Shown: positions 7,459 to 18,970, numbered from the stretch's first letter. The stretch: 30,366 nt of DNA from JACDAN01 sp035265935 (GCA_035265935.1 DATFOC010000044.1:1-30366); one strand, 5' to 3'. Translations and numbers: made by a program. Notes: generated from the letters alone by a model not told the origin.

Positions 7459-9171
7459 TTACCCACGCCAGCGGTTCGTAATCGGCGTGCGTCGGTCTCG
7501 GCCGAACGCCTTCGGCCGCAGCTTGACCCCCGGCGGGGCTTGGCGGCGCTTGTACTCGGCCCGGTCGATCAGCGCGATCGCGCGATCGACGACGTCCTGG
7601 TCGAACCCGTCGGTGGTGAGCTCCTCGTGTGAGCGGTCCTCCTCGACGTAGGCCTCGAGCACCTTGTCGAGCGCGGGGTAGGGCGGGAGCGAGTCCTCGT
7701 CCTTCTGGTCGGCGCGGAGCTCTGCGCTCGGCGCGCGCTCGATGATCGTCTCGGGGATCAGCTCGCGTCCGGCGTGGTCGTTCAGATGCTTGGCGAGCCG
7801 GAACACGTCCGTCTTGAACACGTCCTTCAGGAGCGCGAACCCCCCGGCCATGTCCCCGTAGAGAGTGGCGTACCCGACCGAGAGCTCCGACTTGTTCCCC
7901 GTCGCGACGACGAGCCAGCCGAACTTGTTCGAGAGCGCCATCAGCAGCGTCCCGCGGATTCGAGCCTGGAGGTTCTCCTCGGTGATGTCGGCCTCTCGTC
8001 CCTCGAACACGCTCGAGAGCGTCTGCTCGTAGCCGTCGAAGATCGAGTCGATCGGAAGCTCGAGGAAGTCCGTGCCGAGATTCCTTGCGAGGCGCTCAGC
8101 ATCTCGCCGGGTGTCCTCGGAGGAGTAGCGGGACGGCATCGAGACGCAGTGGACGCGCTCCGGCCCCAGCGCCTCGACGGCGAGCGCCGCAGTCAGCGCC
8201 GAGTCGATCCCGCCGGAGACGCCGAGAACGATATCGCCGAAGCCATTCTTGTCCACGTAGTCCGAGAGGCCGAGCTCGAGCGCACGGCGCATCTGCTCGA
8301 GCTCATCGAGCGGCTCTGCGACGTACGGCTTGACCGGGCCCTGCTGCCGGCGCGGCCCGCCAAGATCGATCACGGGCGGGTCGGGGATCTCGCGCTCGCT
8401 CGCGAGCGCGCGGCGGCGGGCGTCGACGAGTCGGCGCGCGATCGCGGTCGAGACGTCGATGTCGACGACGAGCAGCGCCTCCTCGAACGACGGCGCGCGG
8501 GCGACGACCTCGCCCTCCTCGTCGATGACGACGCTGTGCCCGTCGAAGATCAGCTCGTCCTGGCCGCCGACGGCGTTGACGAGCGCGACCCAGCAGGCGT
8601 TGTCCCGCGCTCGCGTGATCAGCATCTCCTCGCGCTCGAGCCCCTTGCCGACGTGGAACGGCGAGGCGGAGATGTTCGCGATCACGTGGGCCCCCGCCAG
8701 TGCGAGATCGGTTGCGGGCGGGCCCGGCTGCCAGATGTCCTCGCAGACGGTCGGGCCGATCAGCGCCTCGCCCACGCGCAGCAGGAACATCTCCCGGCCC
8801 GGTTGGAAGTACCGCACCTCGTCGAAGACGCCGTAGTTGGGCAAGAAGCGCTTCGGATACACGGCCTTGATCTCGCCGCCGGCGCAGATCGCGCAGCCGT
8901 TGGCGAGGTCGCGGTCGAGCCACGGAACGCCCACGAGCGCGGCGATGTCGGTCGACTCGGCCGCGACCTGCTCGGCCGCGCGCCGCGCCTCGCGGAGGAA
9001 CCCGGGGCGGAACAGCAGATCCTCGGGCGGATAGCCGGTGATCGCCAGCTCGGGGAAGAGGACGAGATCCGCCCCCGCGTTCTGGGCTTCACGCAGTCGG
9101 AGGCCGATCCGAGCAACATTGCCGTCGAGGTCGCCGACGACAGAGTTCATCTGGGCAAGTGCGAGCCTCAT
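7459..9171 (-). CDS. nadE: Glutamine-dependent NAD+ synthetase
   Basis: 570 residues. The N-terminal nitrilase-like glutaminase domain has the Glu-Lys-Cys triad in FPELAITGYPP (E41), YPKRFLPNYG (K105) and GPTVCEDIW (C142). The C-terminal ATP-pyrophosphatase domain begins near 290 and has the SGGIDS P-loop (318-323); GNKSELSVGYATLYGDMAGG and DEDSLPPY complete it. It converts deamido-NAD to NAD using glutamine-derived ammonia through an internal tunnel. Shorter than the mycobacterial enzyme (about 680), as in the common two-domain bacterial form. ATG at 9171 with GAGG upstream and TATGTT 21 nt before the start. Confidence 0.95.
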   Translation of the reverse strand: MRLALAQMNSVVGDLDGNVARIGLRLREAQNAGADLVLFPELAITGYPPEDLLFRPGFLREARRAAEQVAAESTDIAALVGVPWLDRDLANGCAICAGGEIKAVYPKRFLPNYGVFDEVRYFQPGREMFLLRVGEALIGPTVCEDIWQPGPPATDLALAGAHVIANISASPFHVGKGLEREEMLITRARDNACWVALVNAVGGQDELIFDGHSVVIDEEGEVVARAPSFEEALLVVDIDVSTAIARRLVDARRRALASEREIPDPPVIDLGGPRRQQGPVKPYVAEPLDELEQMRRALELGLSDYVDKNGFGDIVLGVSGGIDSALTAALAVEALGPERVHCVSMPSRYSSEDTRRDAERLARNLGTDFLELPIDSIFDGYEQTLSSVFEGREADITEENLQARIRGTLLMALSNKFGWLVVATGNKSELSVGYATLYGDMAGGFALLKDVFKTDVFRLAKHLNDHAGRELIPETIIERAPSAELRADQKDEDSLPPYPALDKVLEAYVEEDRSHEELTTDGFDQDVVDRAIALIDRAEYKRRQAPPGVKLRPKAFGRDRRTPITNRWRG

Positions 9172-9192
9172 GGTTTTCGCCTCACAGTCGAA

Positions 9193-9198
9193 AACATA
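9193..9198 (-). promoter_or_regulatory. Candidate -10 element TATGTT of nadE
   Basis: TATGTT on the minus strand, 21 nt before the nadE ATG, leaving a short leader that contains GAGG. It shares its TA with the plus-strand hexamer at 9197. Confidence 0.45.
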
Positions 9199-9202
9199 GT
9201 CT
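9197..9202 (+). promoter_or_regulatory. Candidate leaderless -10 element TAGTCT
   Basis: TAGTCT ends 7 nt before the GTG at 9210 and supports that start over the upstream ATG at 9159, which would lie inside nadE. Confidence 0.5.
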
Positions 9203-9209
9203 ACGCGTC

Positions 9210-9881
9210 GTGGAGCTTGTCATCGACCGGCATTTTCGCGGGCCGACGGAATCCGCGAACGGCGGGTATACCTGCGGGGTCCTCGCGTCGCTCTTCCATG
9301 GCCCCGTCGAGGTCACGCTCAGGCTCCCACCTCCGCTCGAGCGGCCGCTCGAGCTGGAGATGGACACCGGCCGCCGGAGCCTCGAGCTCCGCGACGGAGA
9401 TGCCCTTGTGGCCGAGGCCCAGCCGATCGACCTCGAGCTGGAGCTTCCGGAGCCGGTTGCCTTCGACGAGGCGGGAGATGCGGCGCTGCCCGAGGGCGAC
9501 AAGGAGAGCGCGTTTCCCGAATGCTTCGTGTGCGGCTGGGCTCGAAGCGACGGGCTGGGGATCTACGCGGGACCGGTCGAAGGGCGCGATGTCGTGGCCG
9601 CAACGTGGACGCCTCACCCGGACCACGTCGCGCCCGAGTTCGTCTGGGCCGCGCTGGACTGTCCCGGCGCCTATGCCGTACACGGCGGGGAGCGGGGAAT
9701 GCCGGTGCTCGGCCGGCTGGAGGCGAAGGTGGAGCACCTGCCGCATGCCGGAGAGTCTTGCGTCGTGATGGCGTGGCCGCTCGGAGAAGACGGGCGGAAG
9801 CTCTACGCCGGCACCGCGCTCTTCGGCGAGGACGGAAGGGTGCTCGGCTCGGCCCGAGCGACGTGGATCGCTCCGCGCTGA
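9210..9881 (+). CDS. Hotdog-fold thioesterase-like protein
   Basis: 223 residues from GTG 9210. The start (HFRGPTESANGGYTCGVLASL) is the helix-entering motif of double-hotdog acyl-CoA thioesterase-like proteins. A second half opens with ECFVCGWARSDGLGI, a CxxCG motif often seen at the centre of this family. A probable function is thioester hydrolysis or acyl binding in the cytoplasm, but no experimentally defined subfamily can be named. Divergent from nadE, convergent with the SDR gene that follows 3 bp later. Confidence 0.65.
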   Translation: MELVIDRHFRGPTESANGGYTCGVLASLFHGPVEVTLRLPPPLERPLELEMDTGRRSLELRDGDALVAEAQPIDLELELPEPVAFDEAGDAALPEGDKESAFPECFVCGWARSDGLGIYAGPVEGRDVVAATWTPHPDHVAPEFVWAALDCPGAYAVHGGERGMPVLGRLEAKVEHLPHAGESCVVMAWPLGEDGRKLYAGTALFGEDGRVLGSARATWIAPR

Positions 9882-9884
9882 CGC

Positions 9885-10637
9885 TCAGCGCTGGAGCCGG
9901 ATCGCGTTGAGGTCGTTCTCGGCGATCTCGTCTGCGCGGCGGATCAGATCCTCGATGTCGTCGTGCTCGGCATGGATGTACCGGCCGCTCAGCGCGTCCG
10001 CCCGCCCGGACGCGAGCACGCGGACGAGCCTCGGAGCCAACTCCGGCGGAGTCCAGGGCGTGGCGTCTCCGAACGACTCGGTCATGTCGGTCTTGACGAG
10101 CCCGGGGCTGATCGTGAACACGGAGATGCCATGCGGCTCGAGCTGGAGGGCCAGGCCCTCCGCCGCCCGGTAGAGCGCAGCCTTGCTGGCGCCGTAGGCG
10201 GTCGTGCGCTGGCCGGGGAGGTACCCGGAGCCGCTGCCGGTGTTGACGATCCGCCCGCGGCCGCGCTCGATCATCCCGGGCAGGACCGCGCGCCAGCTGA
10301 GGAACGCTCCGAGGACGTTGATCTCGAAGGCGCGCCACCAATCGTCCGGATCGTCCTTCCAGGCCTCGTCGCCCCAGTGCGCGATCCCCGCGTTCGCAAC
10401 GAGCAGGTCGATCGGGCCGAGCTCCCGCTCGACCTCGGCCACCATGCGGTCGACGTCCTCCTGTCGCGAGACGTCCGCGACCACCCCGTGGCCGCCGATC
10501 TCGCGCGCGACCTCCTCGACCTGGTTAGCCGAGCGCGCCGACACCGCGACCTTCATCCCCGCGTCGGCAAGCTCCCGCGCGATTCCCGCGCCGACCCCGC
10601 GGCCTCCGCCCGTGATGAGCCCGACCTGTCCGTCCAT
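9885..10637 (-). CDS. Classical short-chain dehydrogenase/reductase
   Basis: 250 residues. TGGGRGVG (9-16) is the NAD(P) glycine motif, NAGI (82-85) stabilises the central sheet, and YGASK (Tyr148, Lys152) with a preceding Ser completes the catalytic site; SPGLVKTDM follows as in classical SDRs. Acts as an NAD(P)-dependent alcohol/ketone oxidoreductase; substrate unknown. ATG at 10637 chosen, since the glycine motif then sits at the usual distance; GTG 10649 is a possible alternative. Divergent from khtU across 48 bp. Confidence 0.85.
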   Translation of the reverse strand: MDGQVGLITGGGRGVGAGIARELADAGMKVAVSARSANQVEEVAREIGGHGVVADVSRQEDVDRMVAEVERELGPIDLLVANAGIAHWGDEAWKDDPDDWWRAFEINVLGAFLSWRAVLPGMIERGRGRIVNTGSGSGYLPGQRTTAYGASKAALYRAAEGLALQLEPHGISVFTISPGLVKTDMTESFGDATPWTPPELAPRLVRVLASGRADALSGRYIHAEHDDIEDLIRRADEIAENDLNAIRLQR

Positions 10638-10673
10638 CCGGTCCGCCACGACGAAGAGTCTTCCATGCCTCGA

Positions 10674-10679
10674 TAGGGT
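10674..10679 (+). promoter_or_regulatory. Candidate leaderless -10 element TAGGGT of khtU
   Basis: TAGGGT ends 6 nt before the GTG at 10686, with no ribosome binding site in between. Confidence 0.5.
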
Positions 10680-10685
10680 CACGAC

Positions 10686-11867
10686 GTGACCCTCGCCGAG
10701 CTCGCCGTCACCGTCGGGATGCTCGGAATTCTGGGGCTGATCGCGAGCCGCTTCGGGCTGTCGGCGATCCCCGCTTACCTGCTCGCGGGCCTGCTGCTCG
10801 GTCCGAATGAGCCCAAGGTCGTGACGCTGATCAGCCCGTCGGAGGTCACGGACTTCGTCGCCGAGGTCGGGATCATCTTCCTGCTGTTCTTCCTCGGCCT
10901 CGAGTTCACGCTCACCAGGCTGTCGCGAAGCCGCCGCCACGTGGTCTTCGGCGGGCTCTTCGATCTCGTTGCCAATGCCGGCCTGGGGCTGCTCGTCGGT
11001 GTCGCGGCGTTCGGCTTCAGCTTCGCGGCGCTGATCCTTGCCGCGGCGATCTACGTCTCGTCGAGCGCGATCGCCGTCAAGGGCCTGATCGACTTCCGTC
11101 GCCTTGCGGACGAGGAGACCGACCTCGTCCTGGCGATCCTGATCGCCGAGGACATCGCAATTGCGCTCGTGCTCGGCTTCGCCGCGGGAGGCGGCGGCGC
11201 GGCCGGCGCCACCCTCGCGATCGTCGCGAAGGCGATCGGCTTCATCGCAATCTCGCTCGCGCTCTCGAAGTGGCTCTCAGGGCCGATCGACCGAGTCCTG
11301 GACTGGCTTCCGCGCGAGTTCTTCCTGCTGGCGGTCTTCGGTTTCCTGGTCGGGATGGCTGCGGTCGCCGACGCCCTCGGCCTCTCTGAGGCCATCGGCG
11401 CCCTGATGGCCGGCGTCGTCCTGTCCGATACCTCGATGCGGGAGGAGATCGAGGAGCGCTTCTTCAGCTTCAGGGACGTCTTTGCCGCGCTCTTCTTCTT
11501 CGTCTTCGGGCTCTCGATCGACATCTCCGCGCTCGGCGACGTCGGGTGGCTGTTGGCGCTCGCCGTCCCGGCGACCGTGCTCGGGAAGATTGCGGCAGGC
11601 CATGTCGCCGGCAGGCTCGGTGGCTTCTCGGCACGGCAGAGCTTCAACGCCGGCATCGCGCTGATCGCCCACGGTGAGTTCACGATCATCCTCGCCCAGG
11701 TTGCGTCCGCGAACGACGAGCTCCTGCCGAACCAGCAGGAGACCCTGGCCGCGTTCGCCGGGCTCTACGTCCTGCTCACGGCGACCGTCGGCGTGGTGCT
11801 GATGAAGGAGTCAAAGGTGCTCGGTCGCCGTCTGTTCCGTGCCCCTACACTGGCCGAAGGAGGCTGA
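10686..11867 (+). CDS. khtU: CPA2-family K+/H+ antiporter, KhtU-like
   Basis: 393 residues, almost wholly hydrophobic with about 12 membrane segments. FLLFFLGLEFTL and SSSAIAVKGLIDFRRLADEETDLVLAIL are CPA2 signatures, the second leading into an ED (Glu-Asp) pair in the core transport helix (ILIAEDIAIAL). There is no C-terminal TrkA-N/RCK domain on the same chain; instead the next gene encodes KhtT, its peripheral regulator. The pair exports K+ (and other monovalent cations) in exchange for protons, for example under alkaline or methylglyoxal stress in Bacillus. Here the antiporter gene comes before khtT, the reverse of Bacillus subtilis order. Confidence 0.85.
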   Translation: MTLAELAVTVGMLGILGLIASRFGLSAIPAYLLAGLLLGPNEPKVVTLISPSEVTDFVAEVGIIFLLFFLGLEFTLTRLSRSRRHVVFGGLFDLVANAGLGLLVGVAAFGFSFAALILAAAIYVSSSAIAVKGLIDFRRLADEETDLVLAILIAEDIAIALVLGFAAGGGGAAGATLAIVAKAIGFIAISLALSKWLSGPIDRVLDWLPREFFLLAVFGFLVGMAAVADALGLSEAIGALMAGVVLSDTSMREEIEERFFSFRDVFAALFFFVFGLSIDISALGDVGWLLALAVPATVLGKIAAGHVAGRLGGFSARQSFNAGIALIAHGEFTIILAQVASANDELLPNQQETLAAFAGLYVLLTATVGVVLMKESKVLGRRLFRAPTLAEGG

Positions 11868-11871
11868 CGCG

Positions 11872-12359
11872 TTGCCCACTCAACTCGAGGAGACCCGCCT
11901 TCCCGGGATCGGGACGAAGTTCACGATCCGGACTGGCGAGGGCTCCCGCCTCACGGTGATCCTCCACAACGACGGGAAGCGGGAGCTCTACTACTTCCGG
12001 CGCAGCTCCGACGACGAGCCGCGGTCCGTGATCACGCTGGACGACGACGAGGCGCGGCAGCTCGGGGCCGTCCTCGGCGGCGCCTACGAGCGGCCGAAGA
12101 TCGTCGAGGAGCTCGAGATGGCGCTCGGCGAGCTGCTCATCGAGTGGATTCCCGTGCCCGACACGAGCCCGTGGATCGGGAAGACGCTCGCCGAGGCGGG
12201 CTTCCGCGCGAACCTCGGGATCACGGTCATCGCGATCCTCCGCGAGCCCGAGCCCGTCACCGGCGCGCTCCCCGACGACGTGATTCAGAAAGGCGATACG
12301 CTGGTCACGGTCGGGAAGGCGGGGTCGTACCCGGCCTTCCAGCGCGTGCTGGCCGAGGG

Positions 12360-12363
<4 letters not shown>
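11872..12363 (+). CDS. khtT: K+/H+ antiporter regulatory subunit, KhtT-like (RCK_C domain)
   Basis: 163 residues. The N-terminal part (LEETRLPGIGTKFTIRT) is the KhtT opening motif, with an acidic strand region after it. The C-terminal RCK_C domain runs from about 80 to the end (LIEWIPVPDTSPWIGKTL, ITVIAILREP, GDTLVTVGK), the region that binds c-di-AMP in KhtT of Bacillus; whether it does so here is inference. The TTG at 11872 was chosen because GAAGGAGG ends 8 nt upstream; it lies 4 nt after the khtU stop. The stop overlaps that of the convergent ligase gene. Confidence 0.85.
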
Positions 12364-14236
<1,873 letters not shown>

Positions 14237-14240
<4 letters not shown>

Positions 14241-16354
14241 CGCTTGCCCTCGACGTGGAAGTCGGGCAGCCACTCGAGCCAGGTCGGGAGGTACCAGTTC
14301 CAGTCCCCGAGGAGCTTCATCGCCGCCGGCAGGAGCACGGAGCGGACGATCGTCGCGTCGATCAGCAGCGCGATGGCGACGCCGAAGCCCATCTGCTGGA
14401 ACATCACGAGATCACCCACCGCGAAGCCGCCGAAGACGGCGATGATGATCAGCGCGGCGCCCGTGATCAGGCGGGCGGTCGAGCCGATCCCGTGCGCGAC
14501 CGCCTCGTCGTTGTCACCCGTTTGCACGTACCGCTCACGGATTCTGCTGAGCAGGAACACGTGGTAGTCCATCGAGAGGCCGAAGAGGACGGCAAAGAGG
14601 AAGAGCGGCACCCAGGCCTCGATGAAGTCCACCTGGTGGAAGCCGAAGACCTCGTTCCCGACCCCTTTCTGAAAGACGAGGATGAGAACGCCGTACGCGG
14701 CGCCCACGGACAGGAGGTTCAGCACGATCGCCTTCCCGGCCACCACGATTGATCTGAAGGCCACGGTCAGGAGGATGAACGACAGGGTGAGCACGACCGC
14801 CAGCAGGATCGGCAGCCAGCGGTCGGTCAGGGCGTAGTAGTCGATGCTTTCGGCTGTCTCGCCCGTGACGAGCATGCGCGCGCCGGGGATCTCCTCCTCA
14901 CGCAGCGTCCGGACTGCGTCCAGCGCCCGATCGTCGCGGCTGTCACCGGTCGGGAGCGCCTCGACCACGGCGAGCCGCTCCTCGGGGTGGAACTCGGTCT
15001 CGACCTGACGGAAGGTGTCGTTCGCCCGCATGTCTTCGGCGAGCTGCTCGACCGCTGTCCGCGTCTCCGGATCTTCGACGTCGCCGTCGACGACGACCTC
15101 GATGTTGTCGGTCGTGCCGATGCCGAGCTCTTCCTCCAGCGCGTTGAACCCCTGCTTCGATGCAAAGCGGTCGGGCAGCGTGCGGATCCCCGCCTCGCCC
15201 GTCGTGTAGCTGAGGACGGGAATCGAAAGGGCCACCAGGAATCCGGCGCTCAAGACGAGGCTCACCACCGGCCGACGCATCACTGCCCGGACTACCCCGC
15301 CCCAGAAGCGGCTCTCGGCGCCGGTCCCGCGCTCCGCGCCGCGACCGAGGATCGGAATCCGGAGCGCGTTCACCCGGTTGCCGAGCAGGCTCAACACCGC
15401 GGGAAGCAGCGTCAGGGCCGCGACGACCGAGGTGATGCCCACCAGGATCGCGCCGGCGGCAAGGCTGCGGAAGATCGTGTTCGGGATCAGCAGGAGCCCG
15501 AACATCGCGATGATGAACGCGCAGCCGCTGAAGAGCACGGCGCGGCTTGCCGTCGCACCCGTCGCAGCGATCGCGTCGAGCTTGTCCCGCCCGCCCGACC
15601 GTTCCTCCCGGAAGCGCGAGACGACGAACAGCGCGTAGTCGATGCCGAGCGCCAGCCCCATGCCCGTGAGCATGTTGATCGTGAAGACCGAGAGCTCGAA
15701 CACGGTGCCGATCAGGGCCACGAGTCCCAGCGCGGTGAGGATGGCGACGATGGCGAGGGCCAGCGGGACGAGGCCGGCAACGACGGCCCCGAAGACGAGG
15801 ATCAGGACGATGAGCGCCACGGGGAGACCGAACTGGAGCTCGCCCTTCTGCAGGTCCTCCTCCGAGAGCGTCAGAAAGTCGCGCTCGACCGACCACTCGC
15901 CGGTCAGGAAGAGGTCGAAGTTCCCGTCCTCGTGCTGCTCGAGGACCTCCTGAACGTTCTCGGCCGCAGCCTCGTCCTCGAGCCCGAGCTCGTAGACGAG
16001 CGCCCGCTCCGTCCGCGCGACAGGCTCGGGGTTGACGTAGACGACGCCGTCCGTGGCCGCGAGCGCCTGGCGGAGCGGGAGTGACCGGACGCCGAAGCCG
16101 GGGCTGTCTGTCGCAACGCTGTCGGAGCGGATGAGGACGACGTCCGTCGTGAAGTTCGGGTCCGGGGGCAAGCGCTCGCCGATCAGCGCGTAGGCCTGTT
16201 CCGACTCGGGGTTGTTCAGCTGCTCGGCCTCGCCGGACAGCGCATCCCCCAGGAAGAAGACCACGAAGACGATGGAGAGGACGACCGCGGCGATCCAGGC
16301 CCAGATCGTGAGCCCCGGGTGGCGTGCTGCGGCGGTGGCGAGGCGCTCGGTCAT
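14237..16354 (-). CDS. MmpL-family RND transporter
   Basis: 705 residues. N-terminal membrane helix, periplasmic loop, a five-helix bundle, second loop and second bundle: the duplicated MmpL architecture. LGIDYALFVVSRFREER and LSMDYHVFLLSRIRERYV are the two symmetrical Asp-Tyr motifs that carry the proton relay in MmpL3-like transporters. These pumps export lipids or hydrophobic compounds using the proton gradient. Coupled to a downstream acyl-CoA synthetase. ATG at 16354 with GGAG upstream; a TATGTT hexamer lies 24 nt before it. Confidence 0.9.
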
Positions 16355-16378
16355 TGACTCCGTAACTTAGTGCCCGCT

Positions 16379-16384
16379 AACATA
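16379..16384 (-). promoter_or_regulatory. Candidate -10 element TATGTT of the mmpL-ligase operon
   Basis: TATGTT on the minus strand, 24 nt before the mmpL ATG, the same hexamer as upstream of nadE. On the plus strand the same bases offer TAACAT (16378-16383), 13 nt before the MFS ATG. Confidence 0.4.
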
Positions 16385-16396
16385 GCTCTCCCGATC

Positions 16397-17848
16397 ATGG
16401 CACTGCATCTCCTGTCAGAGGAAGCACGCAAATGGTGGACGCTCGCCGCTGTCGCCTTCGGCCTGTTCATGATCATGCTGGACAACACGGTCGTGAACGT
16501 GGCCCTCCCGTCGATGGCGCGCGACCTCGGCGCCGACCTCTCGGAGCTCGAATGGATCGTCACGGGGTACGCGCTCACGTTCGCGTCGCTGATGCTGACC
16601 GGCGGGAAGCTCGCGGACCTGCTCGGCCGCCGGCTGATCTTCGTCGCCGGCCTCGTGATCTTCACCGGTGCGTCCCTGGCCTGCGGCCTTGCCGAGACCG
16701 AGCAGTTCTTGATCGGTGCCCGAGTGGTGCAAGGCGCAGGGGCGGCGCTGATGAACCCGGCCACGCTCTCGATCATCGCTGCGACCTTCCCTTCGCGCCA
16801 GCGCGGGATGGCGATCGGTATCTGGGCGGGCGTCTCGGCGCTGGCGCTCGCCATCGGCCCGCTCGTCGGCGGTCTGCTCACGGACCATCTCGACTGGAGC
16901 TGGATCTTCTTCGTCAACGTCCCCGTCGGCATCGTCGCCATCGTGGCCAGCTTCGTGCTCATCCGCGAGTCGAAGGACGAATCGGCCGAGCAGCGGCTCG
17001 ACTTGCCAGGGCTCCTGACCTCGGGGATCGGGCTGTTCGCGCTCACCTACGGCCTAATCGAGGCGAATACCTATGGGTGGACGTCCGGCCGGATCGTCGG
17101 CTCCTTCGTCGTCGCCGGCGTCATGCTCGTCGCCTTCGTGCTGCTCGAGACCCATCAGCGGCTGCCGATGCTCGATCTCTCGCTCTTCCGGAACAGGACC
17201 TTCACCGGCGCGAACATCGCCGTCCTCCTCGTCGCGCTCGCGATGTTCGGCGTCTTTTTCTTCGTCTCGCTGTACATGCAGGGGATCCTGGGGTATTCGG
17301 CCGTCCAGACCGGAGCAGCATTCCTGCCGCTGACCGTGCTGATCGTCCTGGTCGCGCCGATCGCGGGGAAGACGTCCGATCGAGTCGGCTCGCGCTGGCT
17401 GATGACAGTGGGGATGCTCCTCGTCTCGGCCCAGCTTTTCTACTTCTCGCGACTCGACGAGAACGCTGCCTACGTCGACCTCCTCCCGGCGTTCCTCGTC
17501 GGCGGGATGGGGATGGCGCTCGTGATGACACCGAGCGCGGCGGCTGCGGTGCGCGCGCTCCCGGTCGACAAGTCCGGAGTTGGGTCGGCCGTGCTCAACG
17601 CGTGCCGCCAGGTCGGCGGGTCCATGGGCATCGCGCTGATGGGGGCGATCATGGCTCACGAGATCGGTGGGCTGAAAGGCCCCGAGGTCTTCCGCGACCC
17701 CCAGCGTTTCGTCGACGGGTTCTCGACGTCGCTGCTCGTCGCTTCGGTGATCGCGCTTGGCGGCGCGGTCGTCTCGTTCGTGCTCGTCCGTCCGCACGAG
17801 CTCGACGAGCCAGAGCGCCGCACTGAGCCCGTCCCCGAGGTCGGATGA
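16397..17848 (+). CDS. DHA2-family MFS multidrug exporter (EmrB/QacA type)
   Basis: 483 residues with about 14 membrane helices. Motifs: LDNTVVNVALP (D1 in helix 1), GGKLADLLGRR (motif A), GPLVGGLLTD (motif C of antiporters) and WIFFVNVPVG, all typical of 14-TMS drug:H+ antiporters. Likely exports toxic hydrophobic or cationic compounds. ATG 16397 chosen over an upstream TTG because the motif-bearing helix 1 follows at the family's normal distance. The stop overlaps the start of the TetR regulator as ATGA, which suggests that the regulator senses the pump's substrate. Confidence 0.9.
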   Translation: MALHLLSEEARKWWTLAAVAFGLFMIMLDNTVVNVALPSMARDLGADLSELEWIVTGYALTFASLMLTGGKLADLLGRRLIFVAGLVIFTGASLACGLAETEQFLIGARVVQGAGAALMNPATLSIIAATFPSRQRGMAIGIWAGVSALALAIGPLVGGLLTDHLDWSWIFFVNVPVGIVAIVASFVLIRESKDESAEQRLDLPGLLTSGIGLFALTYGLIEANTYGWTSGRIVGSFVVAGVMLVAFVLLETHQRLPMLDLSLFRNRTFTGANIAVLLVALAMFGVFFFVSLYMQGILGYSAVQTGAAFLPLTVLIVLVAPIAGKTSDRVGSRWLMTVGMLLVSAQLFYFSRLDENAAYVDLLPAFLVGGMGMALVMTPSAAAAVRALPVDKSGVGSAVLNACRQVGGSMGIALMGAIMAHEIGGLKGPEVFRDPQRFVDGFSTSLLVASVIALGGAVVSFVLVRPHELDEPERRTEPVPEVG

Positions 17849-18453
17849 GCGCCACGAAGCCACGGCTGACCGCCGAGGAGCGGCGGGCCGCCGTCCTCGA
17901 GTGCGCGAGCGGGATCTTCTCGAAAGGCAGCTACCGCGGCACGACGACAGCCGAGATCGCGAGACAGGCGGGTGTCACCGAACCGATCCTCTACCGCCAC
18001 TTCCCGTCCAAGCGCGCCCTCTACCTTGCATGTCTCGACTCGGCATGGGAGGACACCAGGCAGATGTGGGAGCGAGCGGTCGAGGCGGAGCCGAACCCCG
18101 CTCTCTGGATCACCGCGATGGGCTCCGCGTATCTGAAGGCCGCGAAGGAACGCCATGGCCTTGTCGCCAACCTCTGGATCCAGGCGCTGACGGAAGCAAG
18201 CGACGACGCCGAGATCCGGAAGCACCTCAAGCGCCACATGCGCGAGGTCCAGGAGTTCGTGGTCGGCGTGATCGAGCGCTCGCAGTCCGCCGGCGGGATC
18301 CCAGGAAACCGCGATCCGGAAGCGGAGGCGTGGATCTTCGTCTCCCTCGGCCTACTCGCGACGGTCAGCAAGCGCCTGGGCGGCATGCTCGACGCTGACA
18401 TCCCGAGAATCACCGCCAGCCGCCGCCGCTGGCTCACCGGCTCCGACGTCTGA
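17845..18453 (+). CDS. TetR/AcrR-family transcriptional regulator
   Basis: 202 residues. The N-terminal DNA-binding domain (residues about 10-60) has the TetR helix-turn-helix TTAEIARQAGVTEPILYRHF followed by PSKRALY. The C-terminal half is the variable ligand-binding/dimerisation region. Its ATG overlaps the MFS stop (ATGA), so it is co-translated with the pump and probably autoregulates the operon. Probable operator near 16355-16396 is not evident as a clean palindrome. Confidence 0.9.
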   Translation: MSATKPRLTAEERRAAVLECASGIFSKGSYRGTTTAEIARQAGVTEPILYRHFPSKRALYLACLDSAWEDTRQMWERAVEAEPNPALWITAMGSAYLKAAKERHGLVANLWIQALTEASDDAEIRKHLKRHMREVQEFVVGVIERSQSAGGIPGNRDPEAEAWIFVSLGLLATVSKRLGGMLDADIPRITASRRRWLTGSDV

Positions 18454-18457
18454 GCCG

Positions 18458-18952
18458 ATGAGCCGAGGCAGGGCCGCGGTGGGCACCGTGGTCTTTCTCC
18501 TCCTAGCCCCGGGCGTCGTGGCCGGCGTGATCCCGTGGCTGCTTACACGCTGGGAGGTCGACAAGGCGCTCTGGAGTCCCCTCCGGCTCGTCGCAGGAGT
18601 GATCCTCGCGAGCTCGATCGGCGTCCTCGTGCATGCGTTCGCGCGGTTCGTCGTCGAAGGGATTGGAACACCCGCGCCCGTCGCGCCCACGGAGCGGCTC
18701 GTCATCGGCGGCCTCTACCGGTACGTCCGTAATCCCATGTACCTCGCCGTCGTCGGCGCGATCGTCGGTCAGGCCCTGCTTCTCGGCCAACTCGAGCTCG
18801 TCGGGTACGCGGCTCTTGTCGCCGCAGCCTTCGTCGTCTTCGTCCGCTGGTACGAGGAGCCCACGCTCCACCGTCAGTTCGGCGAGGAGTACGACGCCTA
18901 TCGGCGAGCAGTGCCGGGATGGCGGCCAAGACGAACCGGGTATCGCCGATGA
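18458..18952 (+). CDS. Isoprenylcysteine carboxyl methyltransferase (ICMT/PEMT)-family membrane protein
   Basis: 164 residues with four or so membrane helices. The signature RYVRNPMYLAVV and the C-terminal EEPTLHRQFGEEYDAYRRAV (SAM- and substrate-binding region of the ICMT/PEMT fold) identify the family. Eukaryotic members methylate C-terminal prenylcysteine; bacterial ones are mostly of unknown substrate. Starts 4 nt after the TetR stop and is probably the last gene of the MFS-TetR operon. A small hairpin sits on its stop codon. Confidence 0.8.
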   Translation: MSRGRAAVGTVVFLLLAPGVVAGVIPWLLTRWEVDKALWSPLRLVAGVILASSIGVLVHAFARFVVEGIGTPAPVAPTERLVIGGLYRYVRNPMYLAVVGAIVGQALLLGQLELVGYAALVAAAFVVFVRWYEEPTLHRQFGEEYDAYRRAVPGWRPRRTGYRR

Positions 18953-18970
18953 ACCGGCTTTGCCGTTCAT
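18949..18970 (+). terminator. Weak hairpin at the end of the ICMT gene
   Basis: ATGAAC and GTTCAT pair across a short GGC/GCC inner stem with loop TTT and one bulged base, overlapping the stop codon. No strong T-run follows, so a terminator role is tentative. Confidence 0.35.

Noticed and set aside
9159..9209. Start of the hotdog-fold gene at ATG 9159
   Set aside because: It would begin inside nadE on the other strand, and the family N-terminus plus a leaderless promoter support GTG 9210.
7774..9768. Long plus-strand open frame opposite nadE
   Set aside because: Shadow of nadE; the minus strand has all NAD synthetase motifs.
14987..16084. Plus-strand open frame opposite the mmpL gene
   Set aside because: Low-complexity charged translation typical of antisense frames; the minus frame is a clear MmpL protein.
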